From positions 4,615,001-4,679,000 of the forward strand of contig NZ_CP034783.1 of assembly GCF_006094435.1 (NCBI RefSeq): 64,000 nt of DNA. The letters run 5' to 3'. The stretch's first letter is position 1, and the number at the start of each line of letters is the position of its first letter. This DNA is from Pseudomonas sp. MPC6 (GTDB lineage: Bacteria > Pseudomonadota > Gammaproteobacteria > Pseudomonadales > Pseudomonadaceae). Below the pieces are notes generated by a model, which ran no database searches, had not been told where the DNA came from, and saw only the letters and a list, made by a program, of their open reading frames with translations. A program made the translations under genes and the position numbers. Positions 36,834 through 45,600 of the stretch are shown one piece after another.

Positions 36834-37157
36834 TCAATCCTGCGGATCGACGTTATCCAGTGCTCGATTCACCGCCAGTTCCGCCAGCATGACGACCTGC
36901 TGAATACCCAGCATCGTGTTGCGCTGCGATCCTTCCAGGAACCCCGCGAAGTCACTGGCCATGACACTGGCGGAAGCCAGGGATTCACAGGCGTGCGCCA
37001 ACAGGGTTTCGGTGCCGATGTCGGGGGCGATGACGAACATCGTGCTGGGTTTGTGCGGTGGGACGGCGTTTCGGAGGGGCTGGTGTTGGTCACAGTTTTT
37101 GGACGTGGATTGCGTTGCGGTTTCTGATTCCGGAGGACTGGGTGTCGATCTGATCAT
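36834..37157 (-). CDS. DUF6124 family protein
   Basis: 107-residue protein of a small family common in Pseudomonas, beginning MIRSTPSPPESE and containing MFVIAPDIGTETLLAHACESLASA, whose middle helices resemble sensory or phage-like helical domains. Function unknown. AGGAG just before the ATG is strong. The upstream 260 bases are unusual: they hold several hairpins and an open frame that stops inside this ribosome site, so expression is probably controlled in the leader. Confidence 0.8.
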   Translation of the reverse strand: MIRSTPSPPESETATQSTSKNCDQHQPLRNAVPPHKPSTMFVIAPDIGTETLLAHACESLASASVMASDFAGFLEGSQRNTMLGIQQVVMLAELAVNRALDNVDPQD

Positions 37158-37430
37158 GGTGAAACTCCTAGAGTGATGGAGTCGCCACAGTCGCTGCTAA
37201 ACGAATAGAGGTGGCGGCCGTACGCGGGTTAGCAGACCAGGACTCTAGAACCCGGCGCACCGAAGTGCCCCACGTAAAGCCGCCATAACAGGAACCTGCA
37301 GGTAAAAAACCTGAGCATGAAATGGACGCTGTGTGCCTAGAGTAGACCCGAGCTGCTAAACCCGATCGCTGATTTACAGCGACCCGCAGACGATAGAAGC
37401 CAGACCCAAGACGCACAAGCCGGCGGATTC
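37158..37430 (-). promoter_or_regulatory. Structured leader of the DUF6124 gene
   Basis: Minus-strand leader with several conserved-looking hairpins: GCAC-TTCG-GTGC (37257-37268, a UUCG tetraloop), CAGGT-A5-ACCTG (37299-37313), and CTGCTAA/TTAGCAG pairs (37194-37200 with 37229-37235; a third copy at 37353-37359). An open frame from 37416 (GTG) to 37168 (82 codons) ends with TAG overlapping the AGGAG ribosome site of the DUF6124 gene. It may be a regulatory RNA, a leader peptide gene, or both. The rest to 37623 shows nothing clear. Confidence 0.45.
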
Positions 37431-37623
37431 TGTCTTAGGCGTAGGCATCTACGCAAGACGATGTAGCCTCCTGCCTACAACTCAGAAAGTTCCTACAGTC
37501 GCCCCTCCCCCACGCTCCGGCCTGCACCTCAAAAAATCGAAAAACATGCGATCACGTGCTGCAGAAATCGGCCAGACCCGGACAGGTTTATGATGCCTTG
37601 ATATTCTGTGCAGCCGATCCACC

Positions 37624-38121
37624 ATGGACACCCCACACATGGAAGTAGCCCCCCGGTTCATCATTCATGAAACCGCCCATTGGATTCTCAATCACCACAT
37701 GTCGTCCACCCTTCCCGGCTATCTGATGCTCGGCTCAAGGGCGCACGTCCACTCGCTGGCTGATCTGCCCGACGATGCGCTGGCGGAAATGGGTGGCTTG
37801 CTCGCCAAGGTTCAGACAACCATTGAATCGCAGTTGAAACCGAAATGGCTCTACATCAGTCGATTCGGCCATGACCCCGGCTATCCTATCCATTTCCACT
37901 TCATTCCGGTGTATCACTGGATCGAAGATCTGTTCTGGAAAGATAAGAGATACAGGCTGCTGGAGACCTTCGCGACCAACGAAAACGCAACGTCGCTTAC
38001 TGACGGAGCGGAACTGACGCTGTTCATCTGGCGCGAATTCGGGGAAAGCCCTGAGCCACCGCCCATACAAGGGCCTTCAACCGATCAAGTCATTGATCTG
38101 CTACGCAGACCGTTCAGATAG
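37624..38121 (+). CDS. HIT-like family protein
   Basis: 165 residues, histidine-triad fold. HWILNHHMSSTLPGYLMLGSR, quoted in part as TLPGYLMLGSR, and PIHFHFIPVYHW contain the family core with H-x-H-x pattern; the usual third histidine of HxHxH is less clear, so catalytic nucleotide hydrolysis is uncertain. The second ATG at 37639 is a possible start. Followed closely by a NIPSNAP gene. Confidence 0.78.
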   Translation: MDTPHMEVAPRFIIHETAHWILNHHMSSTLPGYLMLGSRAHVHSLADLPDDALAEMGGLLAKVQTTIESQLKPKWLYISRFGHDPGYPIHFHFIPVYHWIEDLFWKDKRYRLLETFATNENATSLTDGAELTLFIWREFGESPEPPPIQGPSTDQVIDLLRRPFR

Positions 38122-38180
38122 GACAGCACGGCTGTCGCATCGGGCGAAAGCAGCACCACACAACCAAGAGAGAGAAAAAA

Positions 38181-38495
38181 ATGGTCACTTGTTATCTGAG
38201 ATACGTGCTGGATCCCTACCAGATCAAAGCATTCGAACACTATGCGACGCTGTGGATTCCACTGGTTGAAAAATTCGGAGGCCAGCACCACGGCTACTTC
38301 CTGCCGTCCGAGGGCGCCAATAACATTGCCTTGGCGATGTTCAGTTTTCCAAGCCTTTCGGCGTATGAGCAGTACCGGCAAGACTCCATGAACGATCCGG
38401 ATTGCATCGCGGCGTTCAAATATGCGGAGGACACAAAATGCATCCTCAGCTATGAGCGGTCTTTTTTCCGGCCGGTGTTTGGCAAACAGGCGTAG
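38181..38495 (+). CDS. NIPSNAP-family protein
   Basis: 104-residue dimeric alpha/beta-barrel (ferredoxin-like) protein: LRYVLDPYQIKAFEHYATLWIPLVEKFGG and the SFPSLSAYEQYR helix are the characteristic NIPSNAP parts. GAGAGAG precedes the ATG. Function unknown; likely in one transcript with the HIT-like gene 60 bases upstream. Confidence 0.86.
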   Translation: MVTCYLRYVLDPYQIKAFEHYATLWIPLVEKFGGQHHGYFLPSEGANNIALAMFSFPSLSAYEQYRQDSMNDPDCIAAFKYAEDTKCILSYERSFFRPVFGKQA

Positions 38496-38572
38496 CAGCC
38501 AGCGGAATGTGGTGCTGCCATTCGAATTGACCCTGCGCGACAGCACTGCCGTGCTCGACAGCGACGCTTGAT

Positions 38573-39031
38573 TCAGCCCTGTTTCAAATCCAGGCAATAG
38601 GTGTAGTAGCCCGTATCGCGCACATACCCCAGCGACTCATACAAGCGTTGCGCCCCGACGTTGTCCGTGGCCGTCTCCAGCACCAGGCCTTTCGCGCCGG
38701 TCATCAGCGCAAAGGCTCGGGCGGTGTTCATCAGCAAGGTCCCGACCCCGCGACCACGGGCTGCCGGGGTAGTGAACAGGTCGCTGAGCAGCCAGGTGCG
38801 ATGCGCGTCGATCGAGGAGAACGTCGGGTACAACTGGACGAACCCCAGCGCCTCGCCACCGTCATCCTGGACGAAGAAGATTGCCGATTCGTCCCGGGCG
38901 AGGCGCTCGGCGATGAAATGGCGCGACTGGGTGAGGTTCGGCGGCTGGCCGTAGAAACCGCGATAGGCGTCGAAGAGGCTGGCGATTTTATCGAGGTGGG
39001 ATGGGTCGGCGCGCAGGGCCTGGAGTGCCAT
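38573..39031 (-). CDS. GNAT-family N-acetyltransferase
   Basis: 152 residues. Acetyl-CoA site LLSDLFTTPAARGRGVGTLLM (core RGRGVG) and the C-terminal YESLGYVRDTGY strand are typical. Its beginning, FDAYRGFYGQPPNL, is like the subgroup acting on small amines or amino acids. Convergent with the NIPSNAP gene. Confidence 0.88.
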   Translation of the reverse strand: MALQALRADPSHLDKIASLFDAYRGFYGQPPNLTQSRHFIAERLARDESAIFFVQDDGGEALGFVQLYPTFSSIDAHRTWLLSDLFTTPAARGRGVGTLLMNTARAFALMTGAKGLVLETATDNVGAQRLYESLGYVRDTGYYTYCLDLKQG

Positions 39032-39109
39032 GTTGATCGTCTCCGAACGGATTGATTGATCAGCGGAAAAGGGAAATGTAGATCAAAAAATCACAGCGTG
39101 CGGGAGCTC

Positions 39110-39191
39110 GTAGGAGCAAGCTCGCTTGTATGTTTAGACTTGAAGGGGTCGGCTGTCAGGACGCCTTCGCCGGCAAGCCGGCTCCTACAAG
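39110..39191. repeat. REP pair
   Basis: A short REP-like GAGCTCGTAGGAGCAAGCTCGC and, at 39160-39191, GACGCCTTCGCCGGCAAGCC...CTCCTACAAG in the opposite orientation. Confidence 0.8.
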
Positions 39192-39449
39192 TTTGAAATG
39201 CACTCGGATCCGAGAGCCAGGTCGGCCCGCAGGCCGCCTCGCTTTGGCTTTGGCTTTGACGGTGCACGCCCCATCGAGAGGCTTCGTTCCGGTTCTGCGC
39301 AGTGGGCCCACGGAGCAGGACCGGAGCCTGGGCGAGGCACCGAACGACAGGGGCAAGAGCGCTTGGTTACTTGGCGCTTTTCCAAGTGACCCGCCGTAAG
39401 GGCGGAACCTTAAGTCGCCGTTACCGCAGAAACGGATAGGTCCCGGCCT
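39192..39449. repeat. Probable dispersed intergenic repeat, non-coding
   Basis: About 260 bases open in several frames but with no ribosome site or family. Contains a CTTTGG triple (TTTGGCTTTGGCTTTG) and ends in a stretch of the type ACCCGCCGTAAGGGCGGAAC followed by GTCGCCGTTACCGCAGAAAC, which I associate with a recurrent intergenic element of Pseudomonas genomes. Classification is from memory; copies would have to be confirmed in the rest of the genome. Confidence 0.45.
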
Positions 39450-40853
39450 TCAGCTCCGCTCGGCAACTACCGCCGGCGCTGATGCCTTGGCCAGCCCGTA
39501 ATACAGAATCCCCGGCACCACCAACCCCACTATCCAGGAAATATCCACCCCGCCGAGCTGCGCCACCATCGGCCCCGAGTAGAATTTGGTGTCGACAAAG
39601 GGCAGCTGGACCAACACACCGAGACCATACACGCTGATGCCCAACAGGTTCCAGCGCCCATAGCGACCTTGCGGATCGGACAATGCCGCAATGTCGTAGC
39701 GCTCCTTGTTGATGAAGTAATAATCCACCAGGTTGATCGCGCTCCAGGGTGTGAAGAACGTCAGCAGGAACAGGATGAAATACTTGAAGGTGTTCAGGAA
39801 CGAATGCTGCCCCAGCAGCGCCAGCGTGGTGGACGCGGCGACAATCACCAACACGAACAGCATGCGTTGCCGGGCGGTTATCTCCAGACGGCTACGAAAG
39901 CCACTGATGATGGTCGCCACGCACATGAAGCTGCCATAGGCGTTGAGGGTAGACACCGTGACCTTGCCGAACACCACGCTCAGGTACAGCAGCGAGGCCA
40001 TCACGCCGGTACTGCCCAGCCCGACGATGGTCGCGACTTCATGCCCGCGAAAATTCGCGCCAGCCAGGGCTGCGGCGAACACCCCCAGCACCATTGAGGC
40101 CTGGGCGCCAAGCACCGTGCCCAGGCCGACGGCGGTGAAGGTTTTCCAGGACGCGGTCTTGCTGGGCAGGTAGCGCGAGTAGTCGGCCACGTAGGGTCCA
40201 AAGGCGATCTGCCAGGACGCGGACAGGGACACCGCCAGCAGGAAGGTACTCCAGCCGAAATGGCGGTTTTGCAAGAGCAGGCCGATATCGTTGAGGGTCA
40301 TCAGCCGGGTAAACAGATACACGAACGCAATGATGCCCAGCACGCTGGCCACCTTGCCGACCAGGTGGATGACCCGATAGCCGAACATGGTCAGAAAGGC
40401 GATGCAGGAGGCAAAAATCAGGATGCCGGCGCTGTCGCTGACATCGATCAACTGGGCAATGGCCTGCCCCGACAGCACCGCGCCGGTGGCGCTGAAACCG
40501 AGGTACATCAGGCACACCAGCACGATCGGGATCGCGGCCCCATAGACGCCGAACTGCACGCGACTGGAAATCATCTGCGGCAGCCCGAGTTTGGGCCCTT
40601 GCGCCGCATGCAGCGCAACCACCGCGCCGCCGAGCAATTGGCCGATCAGCAAGCCGATGAGCGACCAGAACACATCGCCGCCCAGCACCACGGCCAGGGC
40701 GCCGGTGACAATCGCCGTGATCTGCAGGTTGGCGCCAAGCCACAGGGTGAACTGGCTGTAGAGGCTGCCATGACGCTCGGCCTCGGGAATGAAATCGATC
40801 GAACGGGTCTCGATCAGGGGACTTCGCTGCTGACTATCGCTGGCCTTGGTCAT
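39450..40853 (-). CDS. NCS1-family nucleobase/hydantoin-type permease
   Basis: 467-residue inner-membrane symporter with 12 helices, family of cytosine, purine, allantoin and hydantoin permeases (NCS1). Landmarks: LYSQFTLWLGANLQITAIVTGALAV (first helices), GPYVADYSRYLP and FTPWSAINLVDYY. It is the last gene of a unit with a TorF porin and two exported amidohydrolases; import of a cyclic amide or nucleobase released in the periplasm would fit. Start at the ATG at 40853; the longer frame to 40976 runs into the porin gene end. Confidence 0.9.
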   Translation of the reverse strand: MTKASDSQQRSPLIETRSIDFIPEAERHGSLYSQFTLWLGANLQITAIVTGALAVVLGGDVFWSLIGLLIGQLLGGAVVALHAAQGPKLGLPQMISSRVQFGVYGAAIPIVLVCLMYLGFSATGAVLSGQAIAQLIDVSDSAGILIFASCIAFLTMFGYRVIHLVGKVASVLGIIAFVYLFTRLMTLNDIGLLLQNRHFGWSTFLLAVSLSASWQIAFGPYVADYSRYLPSKTASWKTFTAVGLGTVLGAQASMVLGVFAAALAGANFRGHEVATIVGLGSTGVMASLLYLSVVFGKVTVSTLNAYGSFMCVATIISGFRSRLEITARQRMLFVLVIVAASTTLALLGQHSFLNTFKYFILFLLTFFTPWSAINLVDYYFINKERYDIAALSDPQGRYGRWNLLGISVYGLGVLVQLPFVDTKFYSGPMVAQLGGVDISWIVGLVVPGILYYGLAKASAPAVVAERS

Positions 40854-40903
40854 TGCGCTGTTTTCCTTTGCGGAGCTTGTTTTTATTGGGTGGGCTTGCA
40901 GGC

Positions 40904-41644
40904 TTAGAACGTCTTGCTGGCACTGGCGACCACCGTCGCCGTGCACAGATCGTCGTAGCCATACCAACCCGCGCATTCGCTTTTCGACAGGTCGGTATCG
41001 ATGTAGCTGAGGCCCCAGGTCACGCCCACGAAGTCACGGCTCAACTTGGCTTCCCACTCGTAATAGGCCTCGCGGCTGTCGCCGTTGGTGGTCCAGTAGG
41101 CCGGGTCTTTGACATCGCCACGCCCCACGCGCACGTTCAGGCCCAGCTCGGCCGGCAAGGCGAACTGATAGCTGAGGTAGGTGTAAAGGGTGTCCTGGTC
41201 TTCGCCAAAGACGTTCGGCGTATCGTTCGAGTAGTGGGCGCCGAGCTTCACGCCATACAGGTCCAGGATGGCGTAGATTTCACTGAGGTTGAATTGGCCT
41301 TCCTTGGGATAGTCGTACTTGATGTAGCCCAGGTCGAGGCTGATGGCCTCGGTCGCCTGCCAGTAGTAGCCGGCGTAGTACTCGAGTTCCTGCCGGGTCT
41401 TGAACTCGCCGCCGAAATCGACATTCGAGGTCCAGGCGCCCACGTACAGGCCGCTGCTGTGCACCAGCGTGGCGCCGGCCTGAACCGCCGGATCGCCCAG
41501 GGTTTGCGAAATGCCACGAGTGCGGTAGTCGCTGAATACCCCCAGTGTCATGTCCAGGTTGAAGTCGTCATCGAGGGTCAGTGCATGGGTGGTCAAGGGG
41601 GCCAATACCAGACTGGCCAGGGCGAAGACTGAGCGTGCGTTCAT
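40904..41644 (-). CDS. TorF-family putative porin
   Basis: 246 residues with signal peptide MNARSVFALASLVLAPLTTHA. The family opening LGVFSDYRTRGISQTLGDPAVQAG, quoted in part as DYRTRGISQT, is clear; the C-terminus ends ASASKTF. Small outer-membrane beta-barrel that passes small solutes. Second from the end of the amidohydrolase/permease unit. ATAACAATAAGAG upstream is CA-motif-like and includes the ribosome site. Confidence 0.9.
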   Translation of the reverse strand: MNARSVFALASLVLAPLTTHALTLDDDFNLDMTLGVFSDYRTRGISQTLGDPAVQAGATLVHSSGLYVGAWTSNVDFGGEFKTRQELEYYAGYYWQATEAISLDLGYIKYDYPKEGQFNLSEIYAILDLYGVKLGAHYSNDTPNVFGEDQDTLYTYLSYQFALPAELGLNVRVGRGDVKDPAYWTTNGDSREAYYEWEAKLSRDFVGVTWGLSYIDTDLSKSECAGWYGYDDLCTATVVASASKTF

Positions 41645-41650
41645 ACGAAT

Positions 41651-41663
41651 CTCTTATTGTTAT
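41651..41663 (-). promoter_or_regulatory. CA-type motif of the TorF porin mRNA
   Basis: ATAACAATAAGAG on the minus strand, seven bases before the ATG; AAnAAnAA pattern covering the ribosome site. Putative Hfq/Crc target. Confidence 0.5.
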
Positions 41664-41756
41664 GGAGGGTGCGGGGAATGTCGGGCACGGCGAGGCCGAG
41701 CCCCTCGCCGTACGAGGAGCCGGTCATTTTTTCCGGTGCTGCGGTTGGGGTGTTCG

Positions 41757-43499
41757 TCAGGACGCGGGCGCGTAAACCTCTTTACCGGCGAAAAAGGTCT
41801 TCAGGACTTTGGTGTCGAACAGTTCGTCATCGCTGACCTTGAACACATCGCGGTCGAGAATGATCAGGTCAGCCTGTTTGCCAGGCGCCAGCGAGCCGAT
41901 CTGCTGCTCCAGGCGCAGGGCTTTGGCGGCATTCAAGGTGTAGGCGTAGAACATGCTCTGGCGATCGATGCTTTCCTTGGCATTGAGCACGCCCAGCGGC
42001 CCTTTGCGCGTGCTGGCCTGGGCGATGGCGTTCCACGGGTTGGGGCTGGACACCGGCCAGTCACTGCCGCCGGCGATAACGGCACCGGCGTTATGCAGGG
42101 ACCTGGCGGGGTACTGGTAACCGTAGGCAAACGCGCTGATATAGGGTTTGACCAGTTCGACGGTGTAACTCTCGCCGGTGGCCCACAGCAACTGCATGGA
42201 GGCGATCACACCCAACTCCTTGAAGCGCGCGAACTCTTTGGGGTTGACCAGTTGCAGGTGGCTGATGCTATGGGCCACCGGGGTCGGGTTGAGTGTGCGT
42301 GCGTAGGCAAAACCATTGAGTGACTCACGGACCGCGCGGTCGCCGACCGCATGCATGTGCACGATCCAGTCACGCTTCTCCGCCGCCACCACCAATTCAC
42401 CGAAGTGCGCCGGGTCGATCAGCAGTTGACCGTTTTTCTGGCTGTTGTTGAAGGGCACGATGACCGCTGCCGTCTGCCCTGGAAACTCGAGAACGCCGTC
42501 GGCGAAGACCTTGATTCCGGGAAAGCTCAGGTTGGGGACGCCCTGAAATTCCTTCATCACCTTGGCCAGCACTTCCAGGTCGGCTGGTCGGCTTTTCGGG
42601 TTGGCCAGCAACAGCGCGGCCACGTGGGCGCTGAGTTCACCCTTCTGTGCCAGTTCGCGGTACAGCGGCAGCACCCCGTAACTGTGCTCGGTGGCCTGGA
42701 AATCGAACAGCGAATCGCCGCTGCCGGCATTCGCCGCCGCGTCCATCCAGGCGGTCACGCCATATTGATTGTTGACCTTCACCGCCTCGCGGGCGGCTTT
42801 CAACATGATCTCGGCGCTGGGCGCGGGGATCTGGCTGCGGACCTGGTCCCAGCGCGACTCGGCGAAATAGCCATTGGGGGTGAAATCCGCGTCGTGCCCG
42901 ACGAAGCTGCGATCCTGTTCCGACAGGCCTTTTACCAGTGCCGCGTCGATCTTCAGGCGCTTGAGCATGGCGTTGTTGGCCCATCCGGTATGCCCGTCGA
43001 TCCCGCTGAGGACCACCGGTTGCTCCGCCCAACGCCCTTGATTGAAACGCTGGCCGAGCTCACGGCTTTTGTCCCAATAGGCCGAACTCACCCCGGCAAT
43101 GCTGATCACGTCACCGGCCCGCGCAATGCCCGCCTGATCCTGTTCGATGATCCACTGTTCAAGCTCGGGCAACGGCTTGACTTCATCCAGCAGGTTCGCG
43201 CCCATGCTGTCGAAGGCCGCCACCACCGGGTGACTGTGGGTATCGATCATGCCCGGCATCAGCACCTTGCCCGCCAGATCGATACGTTGCGTGCGAGCAT
43301 CGGCCAGGGCGTTGATCTGGGCATCGGTGCCCGTCTTGAGAATCTTGCCGTCTTGCACGGCCACTGCCTGGACCAGTCCCTGACCGGGTTCGGCGGTGAA
43401 TACCTTGCCGTTGAACAACACCAGGTCAGCGGCGGCCATCGCCGGTACCGAGGACAAAGCCAGGGCTGCGGCCAACAGAGTGGGAATGAATCGTTGCAT
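41757..43499 (-). CDS. Periplasmic amidohydrolase (YtcJ-like)
   Basis: 580 residues with cleavable signal peptide MQRFIPTLLAAALALSSVPAMA-AA, so it works outside the cytoplasm. Metal-dependent amidohydrolase of the YtcJ/amidohydrolase-3 group: beta-sandwich start LVLFNGKVFTAEPG, metal motif MPGMIDTHSHPV (H-x-H), later histidine in HMHAVGDRAVRESL, and SDWPVSSPNPW containing the metal-ligand aspartate. Typical substrates are cyclic or aryl amides and carbamates; unknown here. It is 31% shorter-linked to its paralogue just upstream (18-base gap) and precedes TorF and the NCS1 carrier. CA motif at the start. Confidence 0.88.
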   Translation of the reverse strand: MQRFIPTLLAAALALSSVPAMAAADLVLFNGKVFTAEPGQGLVQAVAVQDGKILKTGTDAQINALADARTQRIDLAGKVLMPGMIDTHSHPVVAAFDSMGANLLDEVKPLPELEQWIIEQDQAGIARAGDVISIAGVSSAYWDKSRELGQRFNQGRWAEQPVVLSGIDGHTGWANNAMLKRLKIDAALVKGLSEQDRSFVGHDADFTPNGYFAESRWDQVRSQIPAPSAEIMLKAAREAVKVNNQYGVTAWMDAAANAGSGDSLFDFQATEHSYGVLPLYRELAQKGELSAHVAALLLANPKSRPADLEVLAKVMKEFQGVPNLSFPGIKVFADGVLEFPGQTAAVIVPFNNSQKNGQLLIDPAHFGELVVAAEKRDWIVHMHAVGDRAVRESLNGFAYARTLNPTPVAHSISHLQLVNPKEFARFKELGVIASMQLLWATGESYTVELVKPYISAFAYGYQYPARSLHNAGAVIAGGSDWPVSSPNPWNAIAQASTRKGPLGVLNAKESIDRQSMFYAYTLNAAKALRLEQQIGSLAPGKQADLIILDRDVFKVSDDELFDTKVLKTFFAGKEVYAPAS

Positions 43500-43507
43500 C
43501 GGAATTC

Positions 43508-43521
43508 TCTCTTGTTTTTAT
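43508..43521 (-). promoter_or_regulatory. CA-type motif of the second amidohydrolase mRNA
   Basis: AATAAAAACAAGAG on the minus strand, eight bases before the ATG, overlapping the last codons of the preceding gene. Putative Hfq/Crc site. Confidence 0.5.
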
Positions 43522-45386
43522 TGGGCTGAGCGGGAAGCGGATGCCTGGGACAACACCTGCGGATCAAGGCCAACGAAAGGCGCCTTGGCCCACACGACCT
43601 TGCCGCCCACGACCGTCAGCAGCACTTGATTTCGCGCCAGGGCCTCCTCGGGAACCTGCATGAAGTTCTGGTCCAGGACGATCAGGTCGGCGAACTTGCC
43701 GACTTCGACCGAGCCGACGACCGCCTCCAGTTTCAGCTGCTCGGCGGCGTTCAGGGTGATACTGCGCAGTACTTCGTTTCGCGACAGGGCCGGGGCGGCA
43801 TTCAACCTGCCCGCATATTCGGGGCCGTAGCTGTGCGGGTTCAGCGGATCGCCTGAGCGGGTGACACCGATCTTCAGCGCCAGGAATTCGTCGAGCGGGT
43901 CGACGGGCCAGTCGCTGCCATACGCCACACGGCCGCCGGCACGGGCGATGCTGCCGGAGGGTTCCATGCGGGCAAACCGCGCCGGCCCCAGATGCTCGTT
44001 GGTACCGTCGACCGTAGAGGGCGCCTGCTGGGCCCACTGGAAGGACATGTTGGCGCTCACGTCGAGCGCCTTGAAGCGCGCGTAGTCGGCAGGGTCCACC
44101 GACTCGTTGTGAGTAATGGCCGGGCGAAAGCCATTGCCAGGCAATTGCCGGCGCACGTATTCGATGCCGTTCAGCGAATCTCGCACCGCCCGGTCTCCGG
44201 TGGCGTGAAGGTGCGGATCGAGGCCGGCCTGCACGGCTTGCAGCAGCAGCGGATTGAGCACTTGCGACGGGAAGTAAAGCTCACCGGCGTTCTTGCCGGG
44301 GGTCCACTTCGGCGTCGTGCCGGTGCCGGCATTGCGCAGGTACGGCGCCAACATTGCGCCGGTGTCGGCCGGCGCGTTGATGATGCCGTCCATGAACAAC
44401 TTGACGTGGCGCATGCTCACACCGGGCGCGGCCTTGGCTTCACCCTGGTCGTAGGTATCGGCCAAGGCCTTGGCCTCGGCGATGGTTTTCGCCGGGTCGG
44501 CTGCGGCGGCCGCAGGGTCCAGTTTGATCGCCAGCAAGGCCCGGGCGGTCAGCTCGCCCGACTGTTGCAACGTGGTGAACGCCTTGCCATTTTCCGGTCC
44601 GGACAGGGCATCGAAGAACGTGGTGATGCCTTGCTGGCGCATGGCGTCGAGCGCGGCGCGGGTCTGGTTGAGCTTCTCGGCGTCGGTGGCGGGCGGCACC
44701 ACGGCGGCCATGGCATCGGCAGCGCCGTCTTCGCAGATGCCGGTCGGATTGCCGGCGCTGTCGCGCACATATTTGCCGTCCCCGGGATTGGCCGTGTGCT
44801 TGTTGATGCCAGCCACTTCCAGGCCGCGAGAGTTGGTCAACACGGTATGGAAGTCAGTGGAGCGGACCTGGATCGGGCGGCTGGTCTTGAGCGCGTCCAG
44901 CGTCGATTTGTCGGGGTCGCCGTCCAGTCCGTCCATGCCCATGCGATCCCAGCTGCCCACTTCCAGCCAGACATCGGGGCCTTTGCCCTGGTCCGCATCC
45001 AGGCACGCCTGAATGGTCTGCTGGAACACCTTGCGGGTCATCGTCTGGTATTTCAGGTCGCACAAGGTCATGGCGCGACCGCCATCCCCCGGATGCATGT
45101 GTGCATCGATGAAGCCCGGCATCAGCATGCGGCCGGCCAGATCGATCAGCTGTGTCTGCTTGCCGATGTACGAAGAAACCCCTGCATCACTGCCCACATA
45201 AACGATTTTTCCGCCCGCGACGGCGATCGCCTGCTGCACCGAGTTCTTACCGTCGACGGTGTAGACATAACCGTTGCGCAGCACCATGTCGGCGCCGGTC
45301 GAACCCTGGGTCTGACACCCCACCAGCGCCATGCCGGAAACGGCTGTGGTCGTGGCAATGGCGATAAATAGCCTGGACAATTTCAA
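43518..45386 (-). CDS. Lipoprotein amidohydrolase (YtcJ-like)
   Basis: Paralogue of the following gene, here with a lipobox: LKLSRLFIAIATTTAVSGMALVG-C. I start it at the TTG at 45386 because GAGGTGAGG lies directly before it and the signal peptide then has normal length; an ATG at 45461 would add 25 residues including three cysteines. Metal motif MPGFIDAHMHPG, distal HATGDRAVRDSL and YGSDWPVDPLDE are present, so it should be active. 622 residues from the TTG. Membrane-anchored in the periplasm, it may act on the same or a sequential substrate as its neighbour. First gene of the four-gene unit. Confidence 0.86.
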   Translation of the reverse strand: MKLSRLFIAIATTTAVSGMALVGCQTQGSTGADMVLRNGYVYTVDGKNSVQQAIAVAGGKIVYVGSDAGVSSYIGKQTQLIDLAGRMLMPGFIDAHMHPGDGGRAMTLCDLKYQTMTRKVFQQTIQACLDADQGKGPDVWLEVGSWDRMGMDGLDGDPDKSTLDALKTSRPIQVRSTDFHTVLTNSRGLEVAGINKHTANPGDGKYVRDSAGNPTGICEDGAADAMAAVVPPATDAEKLNQTRAALDAMRQQGITTFFDALSGPENGKAFTTLQQSGELTARALLAIKLDPAAAAADPAKTIAEAKALADTYDQGEAKAAPGVSMRHVKLFMDGIINAPADTGAMLAPYLRNAGTGTTPKWTPGKNAGELYFPSQVLNPLLLQAVQAGLDPHLHATGDRAVRDSLNGIEYVRRQLPGNGFRPAITHNESVDPADYARFKALDVSANMSFQWAQQAPSTVDGTNEHLGPARFARMEPSGSIARAGGRVAYGSDWPVDPLDEFLALKIGVTRSGDPLNPHSYGPEYAGRLNAAPALSRNEVLRSITLNAAEQLKLEAVVGSVEVGKFADLIVLDQNFMQVPEEALARNQVLLTVVGGKVVWAKAPFVGLDPQVLSQASASRSAQ

Positions 45387-45600
45387 CTGCCTCACCTCTG
45401 TTTTTATAGTTTTAGAAGAGCCCGAACAGACTGCCGTGCAAACCCCTGATATGCAGGGCATACCCTATAGAGCACGGCGGTCGGATGGACCTCTACAAAT
45501 GAGGGGGGTAAGGCAAATTGTTTCAACTGGTGGGCACCCAAATCGGCGGCATGCGAAGGCGGACATGCAAAAAGTCAAAAGATCTCAGCCTTCGCAGCGC

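Noticed and set aside
43992..45371. 459-codon plus-strand frame opposite the lipoprotein amidohydrolase
   Set aside because: Antisense shadow; the minus strand has signal peptide, metal motifs and ribosome site.
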